Shown piece by piece: positions 41,080-50,800 of a stretch of DNA of 64,000 bases. The stretch's first letter is position 1. Each line of letters begins with the position of its first letter. Location of the stretch: positions 1 through 64,000 of the forward strand of contig SFGF01000007.1 in the NCBI GenBank assembly GCA_004556655.1, written 5' to 3'. This DNA comes from Lachnospiraceae bacterium. GTDB lineage: Bacteria; Bacillota; Clostridia; Lachnospirales; Lachnospiraceae. The notes under the pieces are model-generated. The model was given only the letters and a program-made list of their open reading frames with translations. It made no database searches and was not told the origin of the DNA. The position numbers were made by a program, and so were the translations under genes.

Positions 41080-42598
41080 CATTGGAATTCGATTTAACAG
41101 AAAAGATTTTGAATATGATGTTTATTCCCTGGTGCGGGCCTTTTATCCAAAAAGTCAGGTACAGATGTATTATGAGGATGAGGAACATACCGGGGAATAC
41201 CAGCTTTTACTCCTGGTTACTTACAGTGATCAGGAGATTTGTCTGGAAATAGAAAAAGACAATAAAAAAATATATGAAAAAAAAGCTTTCGTGGACTACG
41301 AAAAAGATCGAAAAGAAACAAAAAATGTGTTAAAGCATCTGGTCTACGAAGCACTGCAGACCCTGACAGGAACTTCGCTGCCGTGGGGAAATCTGACAGG
41401 AATCCGCCCAACCAAGATCCCCATGAAGCTTCTTGAGCAGGGATGGAAAAATACAGACATCGCAGAGTATATGCGAAATACTTACAGTGTGAGTCGGGAA
41501 AAGACAGCGCTGGCTATTACCATAGCAAACCGGGAGAGGGCTATCCTGAAAGATATGGACTATGAAAATGGTTATAGTTTATATGTGGGAATTCCATTCT
41601 GCCCCAGTATCTGTCTGTATTGTTCATTTGGTTCCCATCCATTGGAACGTTGGGTAAAAAGGGTAGATGAGTATCTGGATGCGCTCTGCAAAGAGATTAC
41701 TTTTATTCGGCAGGCTATGGGGGAGCAGAAACTGAATACGATCTACATCGGGGGAGGTACTCCTACTACTCTGGAACCTGATCAGCTGTACAGGCTTTTG
41801 TCACACATTCAGGATACGTTTGATTTTACGCATGTGAAAGAATATACAGTGGAGGCGGGACGTCCGGACAGTATTACCCAAGATAAGCTTAATGTTTTGC
41901 GGCAGTTTCCTGTGAACAGAATTTCAGTCAATCCACAGACCATGAATCAGAAGACACTGGATGTGATTGGAAGAAAACACACAGTCGAGGATACAAAAAA
42001 TATTTTCCTGACAGCCCGTGAGATGGGATTTACCAATATTAATATGGATCTGATCATTGGACTTCCGGGTGAGGGAAAAGAGGAAGTGGCTCATACCCTG
42101 GAAGAAATTGAAAAGCTTCAGCCAGATAGTCTGACGGTTCATTCACTGGCACTAAAGAGAGCAACCAGACTGAATCTGTTCCGTGATCAATATGAGGAAA
42201 TGTCTTTCGAGAACAGTCAGGAGATTATGGAAATGACCCAGAAGTGTGCACAAAACATGGGAATGGGGCCTTATTATCTGTACCGGCAGAAAAATATAGC
42301 CGGAAATTTTGAAAATGTGGGTTACGCAGAGGTTGACAAAGCGGGAATTTACAATATACTGATTATGGAAGAAAAACAGACGATCCTGGCAGCAGGAGCG
42401 GGAGCTTCCACAAAATTTGTCTCTGAGCACGGAAACAGGATTGAACGTGTGGAGAATGTAAAAGATGTGAATCAGTACATTCAGCGGATTGATGAAATGC
42501 TGGAGAGAAAAAGGGTTGGTATAAACAATTGGAGGAATCAATGTGGCTACAGCGGAAAAGTATGTGAATCAGAAGCATCTGTTGCAGTACAGTCTTAG
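41051..42598 (+). CDS. hemZ: Radical SAM protein HemZ, coproporphyrinogen III dehydrogenase-like
   Basis: A 515-residue radical SAM protein. The cluster motif CPSICLYC (Cys184, Cys188, Cys191) is preceded by LYVGIPF. It continues with YIGGGTPTTLEPDQL, TVEAGRPDSI, RISVNPQTM, INMDLIIGLPGEG and the LTVHSLALKRATRLN region typical of HemZ rather than HemN. The N-terminal ~170 residues (FEYDVYSLVRAFYPKSQVQM, PWGNLTGIRPTKIPM) are also HemZ-specific. HemZ is named for oxygen-independent heme synthesis, but many carriers lack the rest of that pathway, so its reaction here is uncertain. The start may be ATG 41051 (29-base overlap with the MBL gene) or TTG 41072. The last ~20 residues overlap the next gene and look non-family. 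Confidence 0.88.
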   Translation: MKRGIIPLLNIGIRFNRKDFEYDVYSLVRAFYPKSQVQMYYEDEEHTGEYQLLLLVTYSDQEICLEIEKDNKKIYEKKAFVDYEKDRKETKNVLKHLVYEALQTLTGTSLPWGNLTGIRPTKIPMKLLEQGWKNTDIAEYMRNTYSVSREKTALAITIANRERAILKDMDYENGYSLYVGIPFCPSICLYCSFGSHPLERWVKRVDEYLDALCKEITFIRQAMGEQKLNTIYIGGGTPTTLEPDQLYRLLSHIQDTFDFTHVKEYTVEAGRPDSITQDKLNVLRQFPVNRISVNPQTMNQKTLDVIGRKHTVEDTKNIFLTAREMGFTNINMDLIIGLPGEGKEEVAHTLEEIEKLQPDSLTVHSLALKRATRLNLFRDQYEEMSFENSQEIMEMTQKCAQNMGMGPYYLYRQKNIAGNFENVGYAEVDKAGIYNILIMEEKQTILAAGAGASTKFVSEHGNRIERVENVKDVNQYIQRIDEMLERKRVGINNWRNQCGYSGKVCESEASVAVQS

Positions 42599-43133
42599 AG
42601 AACAGCTGATTCATGGCATGCGGGTAAGTAATCTTGCGTACAGTCTGGCAAAAGAGCTGGGGCTTCCGGATGATTTCTGCTATGATATGGCAGTTGCAGG
42701 CATGTTGCATGACATAGGAAAAGAGAGGGTATCCAGTGCATTGGATGAGGATGAAAACCGGCTGATCGTGGAAGAAATCCATTATGTTCGTCTTCATTCT
42801 CAGGCAAGCTGTGAGATCCTGAAAAAAAGAGGATATTCCGATAGAATTGCCGAGACGGTTCTGTATCATCATGAGAATATGGACGGAAGTGGTTATCCGG
42901 AAAATCTGTCGGGAGAAGATATTCCTCTGGGAGCCAGAATTATCCGTGTATGTGATGTATATGCGGCACTGACCTCAGACAGACCTTACAGGAAATCATT
43001 TGATCGAAAGACAGCTTTTGAACTGATGATCGAGGATATCAAAGATTTTGATCTGAAAGTATTTCTCGCATTCCAGAGAATGCTTCATAGTACGGAAGAA
43101 AGAGAAATCTCTCTTCCACAGATGAGATTATAA
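42543..43133 (+). CDS. Small HD-GYP domain protein
   Basis: A 196-residue stand-alone HD-GYP phosphohydrolase. It begins at a GTG with GGAGGA six bases upstream; the ATG at 42541 is out of frame. The metal-binding HD (56-57, in MLHDIGKER), HHENMDGSGYP (109-119, containing GYP) and the later DVYAALTSDRPYRKS are intact. HD-GYP enzymes usually degrade cyclic di-GMP or related nucleotides; with no sensor domain attached it may be constitutive or have another substrate. It overlaps hemZ by 56 bases and ends 22 bases before hisS, so it belongs to a hemZ-hisS-aspS transcription unit. Confidence 0.88.
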   Translation: MATAEKYVNQKHLLQYSLREQLIHGMRVSNLAYSLAKELGLPDDFCYDMAVAGMLHDIGKERVSSALDEDENRLIVEEIHYVRLHSQASCEILKKRGYSDRIAETVLYHHENMDGSGYPENLSGEDIPLGARIIRVCDVYAALTSDRPYRKSFDRKTAFELMIEDIKDFDLKVFLAFQRMLHSTEEREISLPQMRL

Positions 43134-43155
43134 TAAATGATGAGGAGAAAATATT

Positions 43156-44406
43156 ATGGCATTGAAAAAGAAACCGGTTACGGGTATGAAAGATATTTTA
43201 CCGGCAGAGATGGCGGTTCGTGATTATGTGATCCGGCTGATAAAGGAAACATACGGCACTTTCGGATTTTCATCGATTGAAACTCCCTGTGTGGAACATA
43301 TTGAAAATCTGTCCAGCAAACAGGGCGGTGAAAATGAAAAACTGATTTTTAAGATCCTGAAAAGAGGAGAAAAGCTGAAACTGGAATCTGCCCAGTGTGA
43401 AGCGGATCTGGTAGATGGTGGACTTCGTTATGATTTGACTGTTCCTCTTTCCAGATACTATTCCAATCATGCAAATGAACTTCCTACACCTTTTAAGGCT
43501 CTGCAGATGGGAAATGTATGGCGTGCGGATCGTCCCCAGAGAGGACGTTTTCGTCAGTTCATGCAATGTGATATTGATATACTGGGTGAACCTACGAATC
43601 TGGCTGAGATTGAGCTGATTCTGGCAACTACCACATTGCTTGGAAAACTGGATTTTAAGAATTTTACGATTCGAATCAATGACCGTAGAATATTGAAAGC
43701 CATGGCGGCTTACAGCGGATTCACACCGGAATCCTATGATACGGTTTTTATCATTCTTGATAAGATGGACAAGATCGGTATGGATGGCGTCAGAGAGGAA
43801 CTGGAAAAAGAGGGATTTGCTAAGGAATCGATTGACACTTATCTTGCCATGTTTGAGGAGATTACCGGGGATGTTGCAGGTGTGCGGTATGTGAAAGAAA
43901 AACTGACAGATGTTCTGGATCCTCAGTATGCAGATGGTCTGGAACTGATCATGAACAGTGTGGATGCGGTGAAGAGCGCAGATTTTAAAATTGTTTTTGA
44001 TCCTACACTGGTTCGTGGAATGTCTTATTATACCGGTCCGATTTTTGAAATTTCCATGGATGAATTTGGCGGCAGCGTAGGCGGCGGCGGACGGTATGAC
44101 GAGATGATCGGTAAGTTTACCGGTAATGATACCTGTGCCTGTGGTTTTTCCATCGGTTTTGAGCGAATTATCATGTTGCTGATGGAAAGAGGATTTAAGG
44201 TGCCGGGTACAGCCAATAAAAAGGCGCTTCTGATTGAGAAGAATATGCCGGCTGAGGGTATGATGAAAGTACTGAAACAGGCAGACGAGGACCGCAAAAA
44301 TGGTGTACAGGTTACCATTGCAGTTATGAAAAAGAATAAAAAGTTCCAGAAGGAACAGCTGAAAGAAGAAGGATACGAGGAGATCGTAGAATTTTTTAAT
44401 CATTGA
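43156..44406 (+). CDS. hisS: Histidyl-tRNA synthetase
   Basis: A 416-residue class II synthetase charging tRNA-His. It shows VTGMKDILPAEMAVRDYVIR, motif 1 region IETPCVEHIENL, motif 2 VWRADRPQRGRFRQFMQCDI with LRYDLTVPLSRY before it, the histidine-specific LVRGMSYYTGPIFEI and GGGGRYDEMIGKFTG, and motif 3 CGFSIGFERI. The C-terminal anticodon-binding domain is present. It is followed 33 bases later by aspS, the common Firmicutes order hisS-aspS. No T-box leader is visible in the 22-base gap upstream. Confidence 0.96.
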   Translation: MALKKKPVTGMKDILPAEMAVRDYVIRLIKETYGTFGFSSIETPCVEHIENLSSKQGGENEKLIFKILKRGEKLKLESAQCEADLVDGGLRYDLTVPLSRYYSNHANELPTPFKALQMGNVWRADRPQRGRFRQFMQCDIDILGEPTNLAEIELILATTTLLGKLDFKNFTIRINDRRILKAMAAYSGFTPESYDTVFIILDKMDKIGMDGVREELEKEGFAKESIDTYLAMFEEITGDVAGVRYVKEKLTDVLDPQYADGLELIMNSVDAVKSADFKIVFDPTLVRGMSYYTGPIFEISMDEFGGSVGGGGRYDEMIGKFTGNDTCACGFSIGFERIIMLLMERGFKVPGTANKKALLIEKNMPAEGMMKVLKQADEDRKNGVQVTIAVMKKNKKFQKEQLKEEGYEEIVEFFNH

Positions 44407-44439
44407 TCTTGAATTTATAAATAGCAGGAGGAAGAAAAC

Positions 44440-46233
44440 ATGGCAGAGTCAATGAAAGGGATGAAACGTACTCATCGCTGTACAGAAGTATCCACTGCCA
44501 ACATCGGAGAAAATGTAACTTTGATGGGATGGGTACAGAAGAGCAGAAATAAAGGCGGAATTATTTTCGTAGATTTGCGTGACCGTACCGGAATCATGCA
44601 GTTGATTTTTGAAAATGGAAGCATTAGTGAGGAAGGATTTGAGAAAGCTGCCAAGCTGAGAAGCGAATTTGTAATTGCGGTAACGGGTGTGGTTGAAGCT
44701 CGTTCCGGTGCAGTTAATCCAAATCTGAAAACTGGAGAAATTGAAGTGCGCGCCAATGGTCTGCGTATTTTGGCAGAGGCAGAGACTCCACCGTTTCCGA
44801 TTGAAGAGAACAGTAAGACAAAAGAGGATCTGCGCCTGAAATATCGTTTCCTTGATCTTAGAAGACCGGATATTCAGAGAAATCTGATGATGCGTTCTCA
44901 GATTACGACACTGACTCGTCAGTTTATGGCAAAGGAAGGATTTCTGGAGATTGAGACACCGATGCTTACCAAGAGTACGCCGGAAGGGGCTAGAGATTAT
45001 CTGGTACCGAGTCGTATTCATCCAGGTAATTTCTATGCACTGCCGCAGTCTCCACAGTTGTTTAAACAGCTTTTGATGTGCTCCGGTTATGACCGTTATA
45101 TCCAGATTGCCCGTTGTTTCCGTGATGAAGATTTACGTGCAGATCGTCAGCCGGAATTTACACAGATTGATATGGAGCTGTCATTTGTGGATGAAGACGA
45201 TGTGATAGATGTAAATGAGCGTCTCCTGGCTTATCTTTTTAAAGAAGTTCTGGATGTGGATGTGCAGCTTCCAATTCAGCGTATGACCTGGCAGGAGGCT
45301 ATGGATCGTTTTGGTTCTGATAAACCGGATCTTAGATTTGGCATGGAACTTCACGATGTATCTGAGGTAGTGAAAGAATGCGAATTTGTAGTGTTTAAAA
45401 ATGCACTGGAAAATGGCGGTTCTGTCCGCGGTATCAATGCAAAAGGCCAGGGAGCAATGCCGAGAAAGAAAATCGACAAATTGGTTGATTTTGCAAAAGA
45501 TTATGGGGCAAAAGGTCTTGCCTATGTGGCAATTCACGAGGATGGAAGTTTAAAATCTTCTTTCGGAAAATTTATGAAAGAGGAAGAGATGAATGCTCTG
45601 GTACAGGCTATGGATGGACAGCCGGGAGACCTGCTTTTGTTTGCCGCTGATAAGAATAAAGTCGTATGGGATGTTCTGGGTGCGCTTCGTCTGGAACTGG
45701 CACGCCAGTTGGATCTGTTGGATAATTCTGTTTATCGTTTTGTATGGATTACAGAATTCCCGCTTCTGGAGTGGTCAGAGGAAGAGAATCGTTTCAAAGC
45801 CATGCATCATCCGTTTACGATGCCGATGGAAGAAGATCTTCAGTATATCGATACCGATCCGGGAAGAGTTCGTGCAAAAGCTTACGATATCGTATTGAAC
45901 GGTACAGAGATTGGCGGAGGAAGTGTTCGAATCCATCAGAATCATATTCAGGAAAAAATGTTTGAAGCTCTGGGATTCACAAAAGAAAAAGCTTATGAGC
46001 AGTTTGGATTCCTCCTGACTGCATTCAAATATGGAGTTCCGCCTCATGCAGGACTGGCTTACGGACTGGATCGTCTTGTTATGTTGATGGCAAAACAGGA
46101 CAGTATCCGTGACGTGATCGCATTCCCGAAAGTGAAAGATGCCTCTTGTCTGATGTCCGAAGCTCCGAATATTGTAGATGAAAAGCAGTTGGAAGAACTG
46201 GGAATTCAGGTTCGTGAGGATGTAGAAAAATAA
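44440..46233 (+). CDS. aspS: Aspartyl-tRNA synthetase, bacterial type
   Basis: A 597-residue class II synthetase. An OB-fold anticodon domain (MGWVQKSRNKGGIIFVDLRD) leads to the catalytic core with KYRFLDLRRPDIQRNLMMRS, motif 2 YIQIARCFRDEDLRADRQPE with FTQIDMELSF, the bacterial-specific GAD insertion (about 290-420), and motif 3 HAGLAYGLDRLVMLM. The GAD insert marks the bacterial branch. The enzyme's tRNA-Asp-only or Asp/Asn specificity cannot be settled here. GGAGGAAG precedes the start. A clean terminator follows. Confidence 0.97.
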   Translation: MAESMKGMKRTHRCTEVSTANIGENVTLMGWVQKSRNKGGIIFVDLRDRTGIMQLIFENGSISEEGFEKAAKLRSEFVIAVTGVVEARSGAVNPNLKTGEIEVRANGLRILAEAETPPFPIEENSKTKEDLRLKYRFLDLRRPDIQRNLMMRSQITTLTRQFMAKEGFLEIETPMLTKSTPEGARDYLVPSRIHPGNFYALPQSPQLFKQLLMCSGYDRYIQIARCFRDEDLRADRQPEFTQIDMELSFVDEDDVIDVNERLLAYLFKEVLDVDVQLPIQRMTWQEAMDRFGSDKPDLRFGMELHDVSEVVKECEFVVFKNALENGGSVRGINAKGQGAMPRKKIDKLVDFAKDYGAKGLAYVAIHEDGSLKSSFGKFMKEEEMNALVQAMDGQPGDLLLFAADKNKVVWDVLGALRLELARQLDLLDNSVYRFVWITEFPLLEWSEEENRFKAMHHPFTMPMEEDLQYIDTDPGRVRAKAYDIVLNGTEIGGGSVRIHQNHIQEKMFEALGFTKEKAYEQFGFLLTAFKYGVPPHAGLAYGLDRLVMLMAKQDSIRDVIAFPKVKDASCLMSEAPNIVDEKQLEELGIQVREDVEK

Positions 46234-46249
46234 GATATATAGTAGATAG

Positions 46250-46275
46250 TGGCGCAGCGTAGGCTGCGCCATTTT
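46250..46275 (+). terminator. Terminator after aspS
   Basis: TGGCGCAGC pairs perfectly with GCTGCGCCA around a four-base loop, followed by TTTT. Confidence 0.85.
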
Positions 46276-46312
46276 CGATATTCAAAGAATTCAGAGAAAG
46301 CAGTTCAAGCCC

Positions 46313-47623
46313 TTATGCTCCCAGTTCTTCGGAGATTTCTGCCACAGCTTCGCTGATTTTTCCTAAAAGTGCCTCGCCCATTTCATCATTCATTTCCAGT
46401 CTCCAGCTTGCACCGTCATTTCTCAGGTGTATTGTTACCGACGATGTGACAGAGGAAGTATTTTCCGTGATAGATTCCACTAAAAGATCATTTGCTTTAC
46501 CCAGTCGTCCTTCTATTCCATCCTGGAGAGCCTGGGCAGTACTGGTATAAGCTGTAACTTTTTCGCGATACTGATTCATCATAGAACTGCAGTCGCAGCT
46601 TGTCAGCTCCATGTTTACAGTTGCGGTAGTTTTATCTTCTGATATAGTTTCAGAGGTTATACGGTAATCCAGATATTTGAGAAGCTGAGAAGCAAGTGCC
46701 CGTGATATGGTGCGCTTATATTCCATATCAACGGAAAAAAGATTATCCAGTGCAAGGTAACGGTTCAGCTGTTCCACATCAAATCCTTTCAAGGTGTCCA
46801 GGTGAATTTCTACAATTTCGGACGGAGTGAAAAGATCAGCGTCGGATACATAAGCCGCAAAATCACCGGTAAGTGCGGCACCCAGTTCATCGGGAGAAGA
46901 TATGGACCAGATTTTGCCATTTCGGGTAAGAGAAATAGTATATTTTGAACGGACGGTATCAAATGTATTTTCTTCCAGAACGGTGCCAAGCAAAAGATAG
47001 CAGTCTTCCAGTGAAAAGTCCACACCTGCAGGAGTAGCAGAGTTTTGAATCTGTTTGGTAAGAGCCCGCCGGGAGTATTCCCGGGCTATCTGTTTTCCGT
47101 CCAGGGTATTCAAAGAGACTGTGACTTCAGAAGTGTCACCCTCTGTGTTCACATCTTCAATATGATAAGTAAAAGATTTAAAAAAAACAGAAAAGACAGA
47201 TTCTATTTCATCAGGAATTGTCTTATCAGTGGTTTCTGTGGGGAAAATATCCTGATAAGACAAATAATTGTCGATTTTTTCAGAATCTGTCGTTTGGAGA
47301 AGAGAAAGCTCATGCTTTACTAATTTTTGAGGATCATGATCATAGGGCAGCTGTTGCTGATATGTGTAAAAGGCAAAACAACCAAGCAGCAGTTCAAGCA
47401 CCAGAATCACAGGAACGCCAATCGTAAATAATCGATGTTTGGTTTTATGATGAAAAAGATACATTCCGGCAAGACAACCCGGACTTCCACCCAGTAAAGC
47501 AAAAAGCATAAGAGTAGATTCACGGATTCTCCATTTGTCATGAATTGCTTTGTATTTATCTACTCCAAAAGCAATAAAACCGGCGATGTTGACAGCCAGC
47601 AGATAAACAATAAAAGATTTCAT
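46313..47623 (-). CDS. DUF1294 membrane domain fused to extracytoplasmic repeats
   Basis: A 436-residue protein. Residues 1-110 contain a DUF1294-type membrane module: a first TM helix, then GVDKYKAIHDKWRIRESTLM, LLGGSPGCLAGMYLFHHKTK and another TM helix. Stand-alone DUF1294 proteins end there. The remaining ~320 residues form an exported region of two related blocks: one around SDEIESVFSVFFKSFTYHIE-like sequence, the second from VEIHLDTLKGFDVEQLNRYL onward with LLKYLDYRITSETIS. They resemble the DUF5105-like lipoprotein fold. AGGGAGG decides the ATG at 47623. Function unknown; the C-terminal half should face outside the cell. Confidence 0.7.
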   Translation of the reverse strand: MKSFIVYLLAVNIAGFIAFGVDKYKAIHDKWRIRESTLMLFALLGGSPGCLAGMYLFHHKTKHRLFTIGVPVILVLELLLGCFAFYTYQQQLPYDHDPQKLVKHELSLLQTTDSEKIDNYLSYQDIFPTETTDKTIPDEIESVFSVFFKSFTYHIEDVNTEGDTSEVTVSLNTLDGKQIAREYSRRALTKQIQNSATPAGVDFSLEDCYLLLGTVLEENTFDTVRSKYTISLTRNGKIWSISSPDELGAALTGDFAAYVSDADLFTPSEIVEIHLDTLKGFDVEQLNRYLALDNLFSVDMEYKRTISRALASQLLKYLDYRITSETISEDKTTATVNMELTSCDCSSMMNQYREKVTAYTSTAQALQDGIEGRLGKANDLLVESITENTSSVTSSVTIHLRNDGASWRLEMNDEMGEALLGKISEAVAEISEELGA

Positions 47624-47730
47624 AGTAACCTCCCTAAAAGTGGTCGTGTAATCATGATTGTGAAACAAATAGTCAAAATAACAGTTTTTTACATCAAAAG
47701 TGGGGACAAACTGTTGAAAATCATATCTAT

Positions 47731-47758
47731 AGTTTATCAGAATGGGGGAAAAAGTCAA
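47731..47758 (-). promoter_or_regulatory. Promoter of the DUF1294 fusion gene
   Basis: Minus strand TTGACT (47753-47758), 16 bases, TAAACT (47731-47736), about 108 bases before the ATG. Confidence 0.5.
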
Positions 47759-47860
47759 TCATTCCTTAGAATCATAATATTATTGCTAACAAGTCTATAC
47801 TTTCCGGAGAGAAAATGATAGGATTCTGTTATCGGGATGAATATAACGAATAAGGAGAAA

Positions 47861-50800
47861 ATGATGGAAACAAAGAAAACATTTCGCCCCATCCCGGGAT
47901 TGAGCCGTGAGGATGAGGAAAAACAGCTAGCAGAAATTATCAATATGGCGCAGGACAATCTGGAAAGGGCAGAAGGTCATATCAGTCAGTTATCGGAAGA
48001 ACTGCATGATCTGATTGAGACATATGGACCTAAAGACAAGGAAGCATTGTCACTGCTTCACAACACACAGTCACAGCTGCAAGAGTACAAACGAGATCTG
48101 ATACGGTGCCGGAAAGCAAGGAAAAAGCCGTATTTTGGAAGAATTGATTTTAAAGATCCGCATCAACCTCATGAAGAATCCTATTATGTGGGACGGGTTG
48201 GTATCTCACAGAATGGGTTGGATCCTGTAGTGATTGACTGGAGAGCTCCTGTGGCATCTGTTTATTATGAAAACGCTTTGGGTCCCTGCAAGTATGTGGT
48301 GAAAAATGAAGGGACCTGCCGGATAGACTTAAAACGAAAACGTACCTATGAGATTGATAATGACAGACTGAAGGACTTTTTTGATTCTGACGTGGTGGCA
48401 AATGATGAATTGTTGACAAAATATCTTGCAAAGAACAAAAAAGCTGTATTGGGAGAAATCATCGCAACAATACAAAAAGAGCAGAATGCGATCATCCGTA
48501 AATCTCCCAAGACCAATATGATTGTTCAGGGGGTGGCCGGCTCCGGGAAAACAACAGTGGCTATGCACCGGATTTCCTACATTCTGTATAATTATGAAAA
48601 TGAATTTCGTCCGGAAGATTTTTATATTATTGGCAGTAATAGAATCCTTCTGAATTATATTACAGGTGTATTGCCGGATCTAGATGTTTATGGGGTATCT
48701 CAGATGACAATGGAGCAGCTGTTTGTACGGCTCCTATATGAAGACTGGAATCCGGAGATGCATCAGATCTGCACGATTGATAAGCGGGACAAAGATTCCT
48801 GTATCAAGGGTAGTTATGAATGGTTCCATGATCTGGAAACATTCTGTACCGCATATGAAAATAATGCTGTTCCCACCGGGGATATATGTCTTGAGAAAAA
48901 TGGACTTCTTTTGCTTGATGGGGATGCAATTCAGGATTATCTGAAAAATAATCAGAAAATGTCTATGCAGAGCAAGATCAATATGTTGAATAAGATTTTA
49001 CTGGCAAAACTGGAAAATGAATTGTCCGGAAAACATGTATCCTATACGCAGACAGAGAAAAAAGAGCTGCAGCGCAAATACAAGTGGCATTTTGGAAAAG
49101 AAATCTGGAAAGGTTCTATTTTTGAATTGTATCAGGAATTCCTTTATTCGCAGGCGCAAAAGGGAAAAAACATATCTGTTTCTGAGAATCAGTATGACGT
49201 TTATGATCTTGCAGCATTAGCCTATTTGTACAAACGGATTAAGGAGACGGACGGTATTCGTGAGGCGAGCCATGTGATCATTGATGAAGCTCAGGATTTT
49301 GGCATGATGGCATATGGTGTGCTTGCATACTGCCTCAGAGGATGTACCTATACGATTATGGGAGATGTTTCACAAAATATTCATTACGGATATGGTCTGA
49401 ATGACTGGAAGGATCTGCAGGAACTGCTTTTGACCGGACCGTTTGACAGTTTTGGACTTTTGAAAAAAAGTTATCGTAATACAGTGGAAATCTCAGAATT
49501 TGCTACGGAAATACTCCGGCATGGAGATTTTTCCATTTATCCGGTAGAACCAATCATTCGGCATGGAAATCAGGTACATATGTCAGTGTGTAGAGACGAA
49601 GAGGGTATGATACAGGAAACCGTAAAAACAATTGAGAAATGGCAGAAAGATGGTTATGAAACAATTGCAGTGATATGCCATGACAGAGGAGAAGCCTCCA
49701 TGGTCAGCACTCGTCTCAGTGAAAGAATATCATTGGTGGATACTGATCTGGAGACAGCAGAATTTGGAAGCGGCATTATGGTACTTCCGGTGGAATATAC
49801 GAAAGGTCTGGAATTTGATGCGGTACTGATCTATCATCCGTCTGCTGCAAATTATCCGGCCGAAGATCAGTATGTGAAACTTCTGTATGTAGCGGCGACT
49901 CGTGCTCTTCACGAACTGACGGTTGTTCATCAGGGGGATTTGACGGATCTGATCGGTAAGCGGGTATCCCGGGAAAAACACATGCAATCCCTGGAAAATA
50001 AAGTGAGCCGGAACGTTGAACAGTTTACGAAAAAAGAAATTACAGCCAGAGAGCAGGAACGTCTGGATGCGCTGCAGGGAAAGAAAGAACAGAAAATGCG
50101 TAGTTATATTGGGCCAAAACCGATTGTGGCAAAACAGACAAAGGAGACGGTTGATGCTGGTTTTGTCAAACCTACTTCAGTTAAAACATCTTCGGTCAAT
50201 CTTTCTCCATATCAATTTGGTCAGGTCCCGGACAACAGCCGGCTAAGGCCCAGAGGGCACAGTCGTATTGACAATTCTGTCCGCGTGATTAGGAAAACAA
50301 AAAAAGCGTTGGATCTGATCAGTAATTACGGAATCCTTCGTCTGACACCACTGGATGAGGCGGTGATCCGGGTACAATTTATAAAAGGCAGAATGACGGA
50401 TTTTTCAGTTGGTTCCTGGTATTATGAATCAGAATCTTCTGTTGTATGGACAGCAAAAGAAGGGAAAACTCTGGCAGAAGTGTCAACTGAAAAAATCAAA
50501 GTACGAATTAGTAAAAAGTCGGGCGCACTGCGGTTTTTTGATAAAAACGGAAAACTTTTATTGGCGGAGAAAGAAAGCCTGGCAAGGCAGATAGAGACAG
50601 ACGGCAGCTTTCAGACATGGGTATATTTTGACTGGCCGAAAAATGAGAAAATTTCCGCGAAAGGAATTCTGGAGGATCATCTGGAAAGGATGAATCAGAA
50701 AGCAAGATATATCAGTTTTGGAGGGAAACAGCTGCGTATGCCGCTTCTGATCTCGGAGTATGGATATGGGATCGGAGCAGCAGCCGAAAAAACTGTCCTG

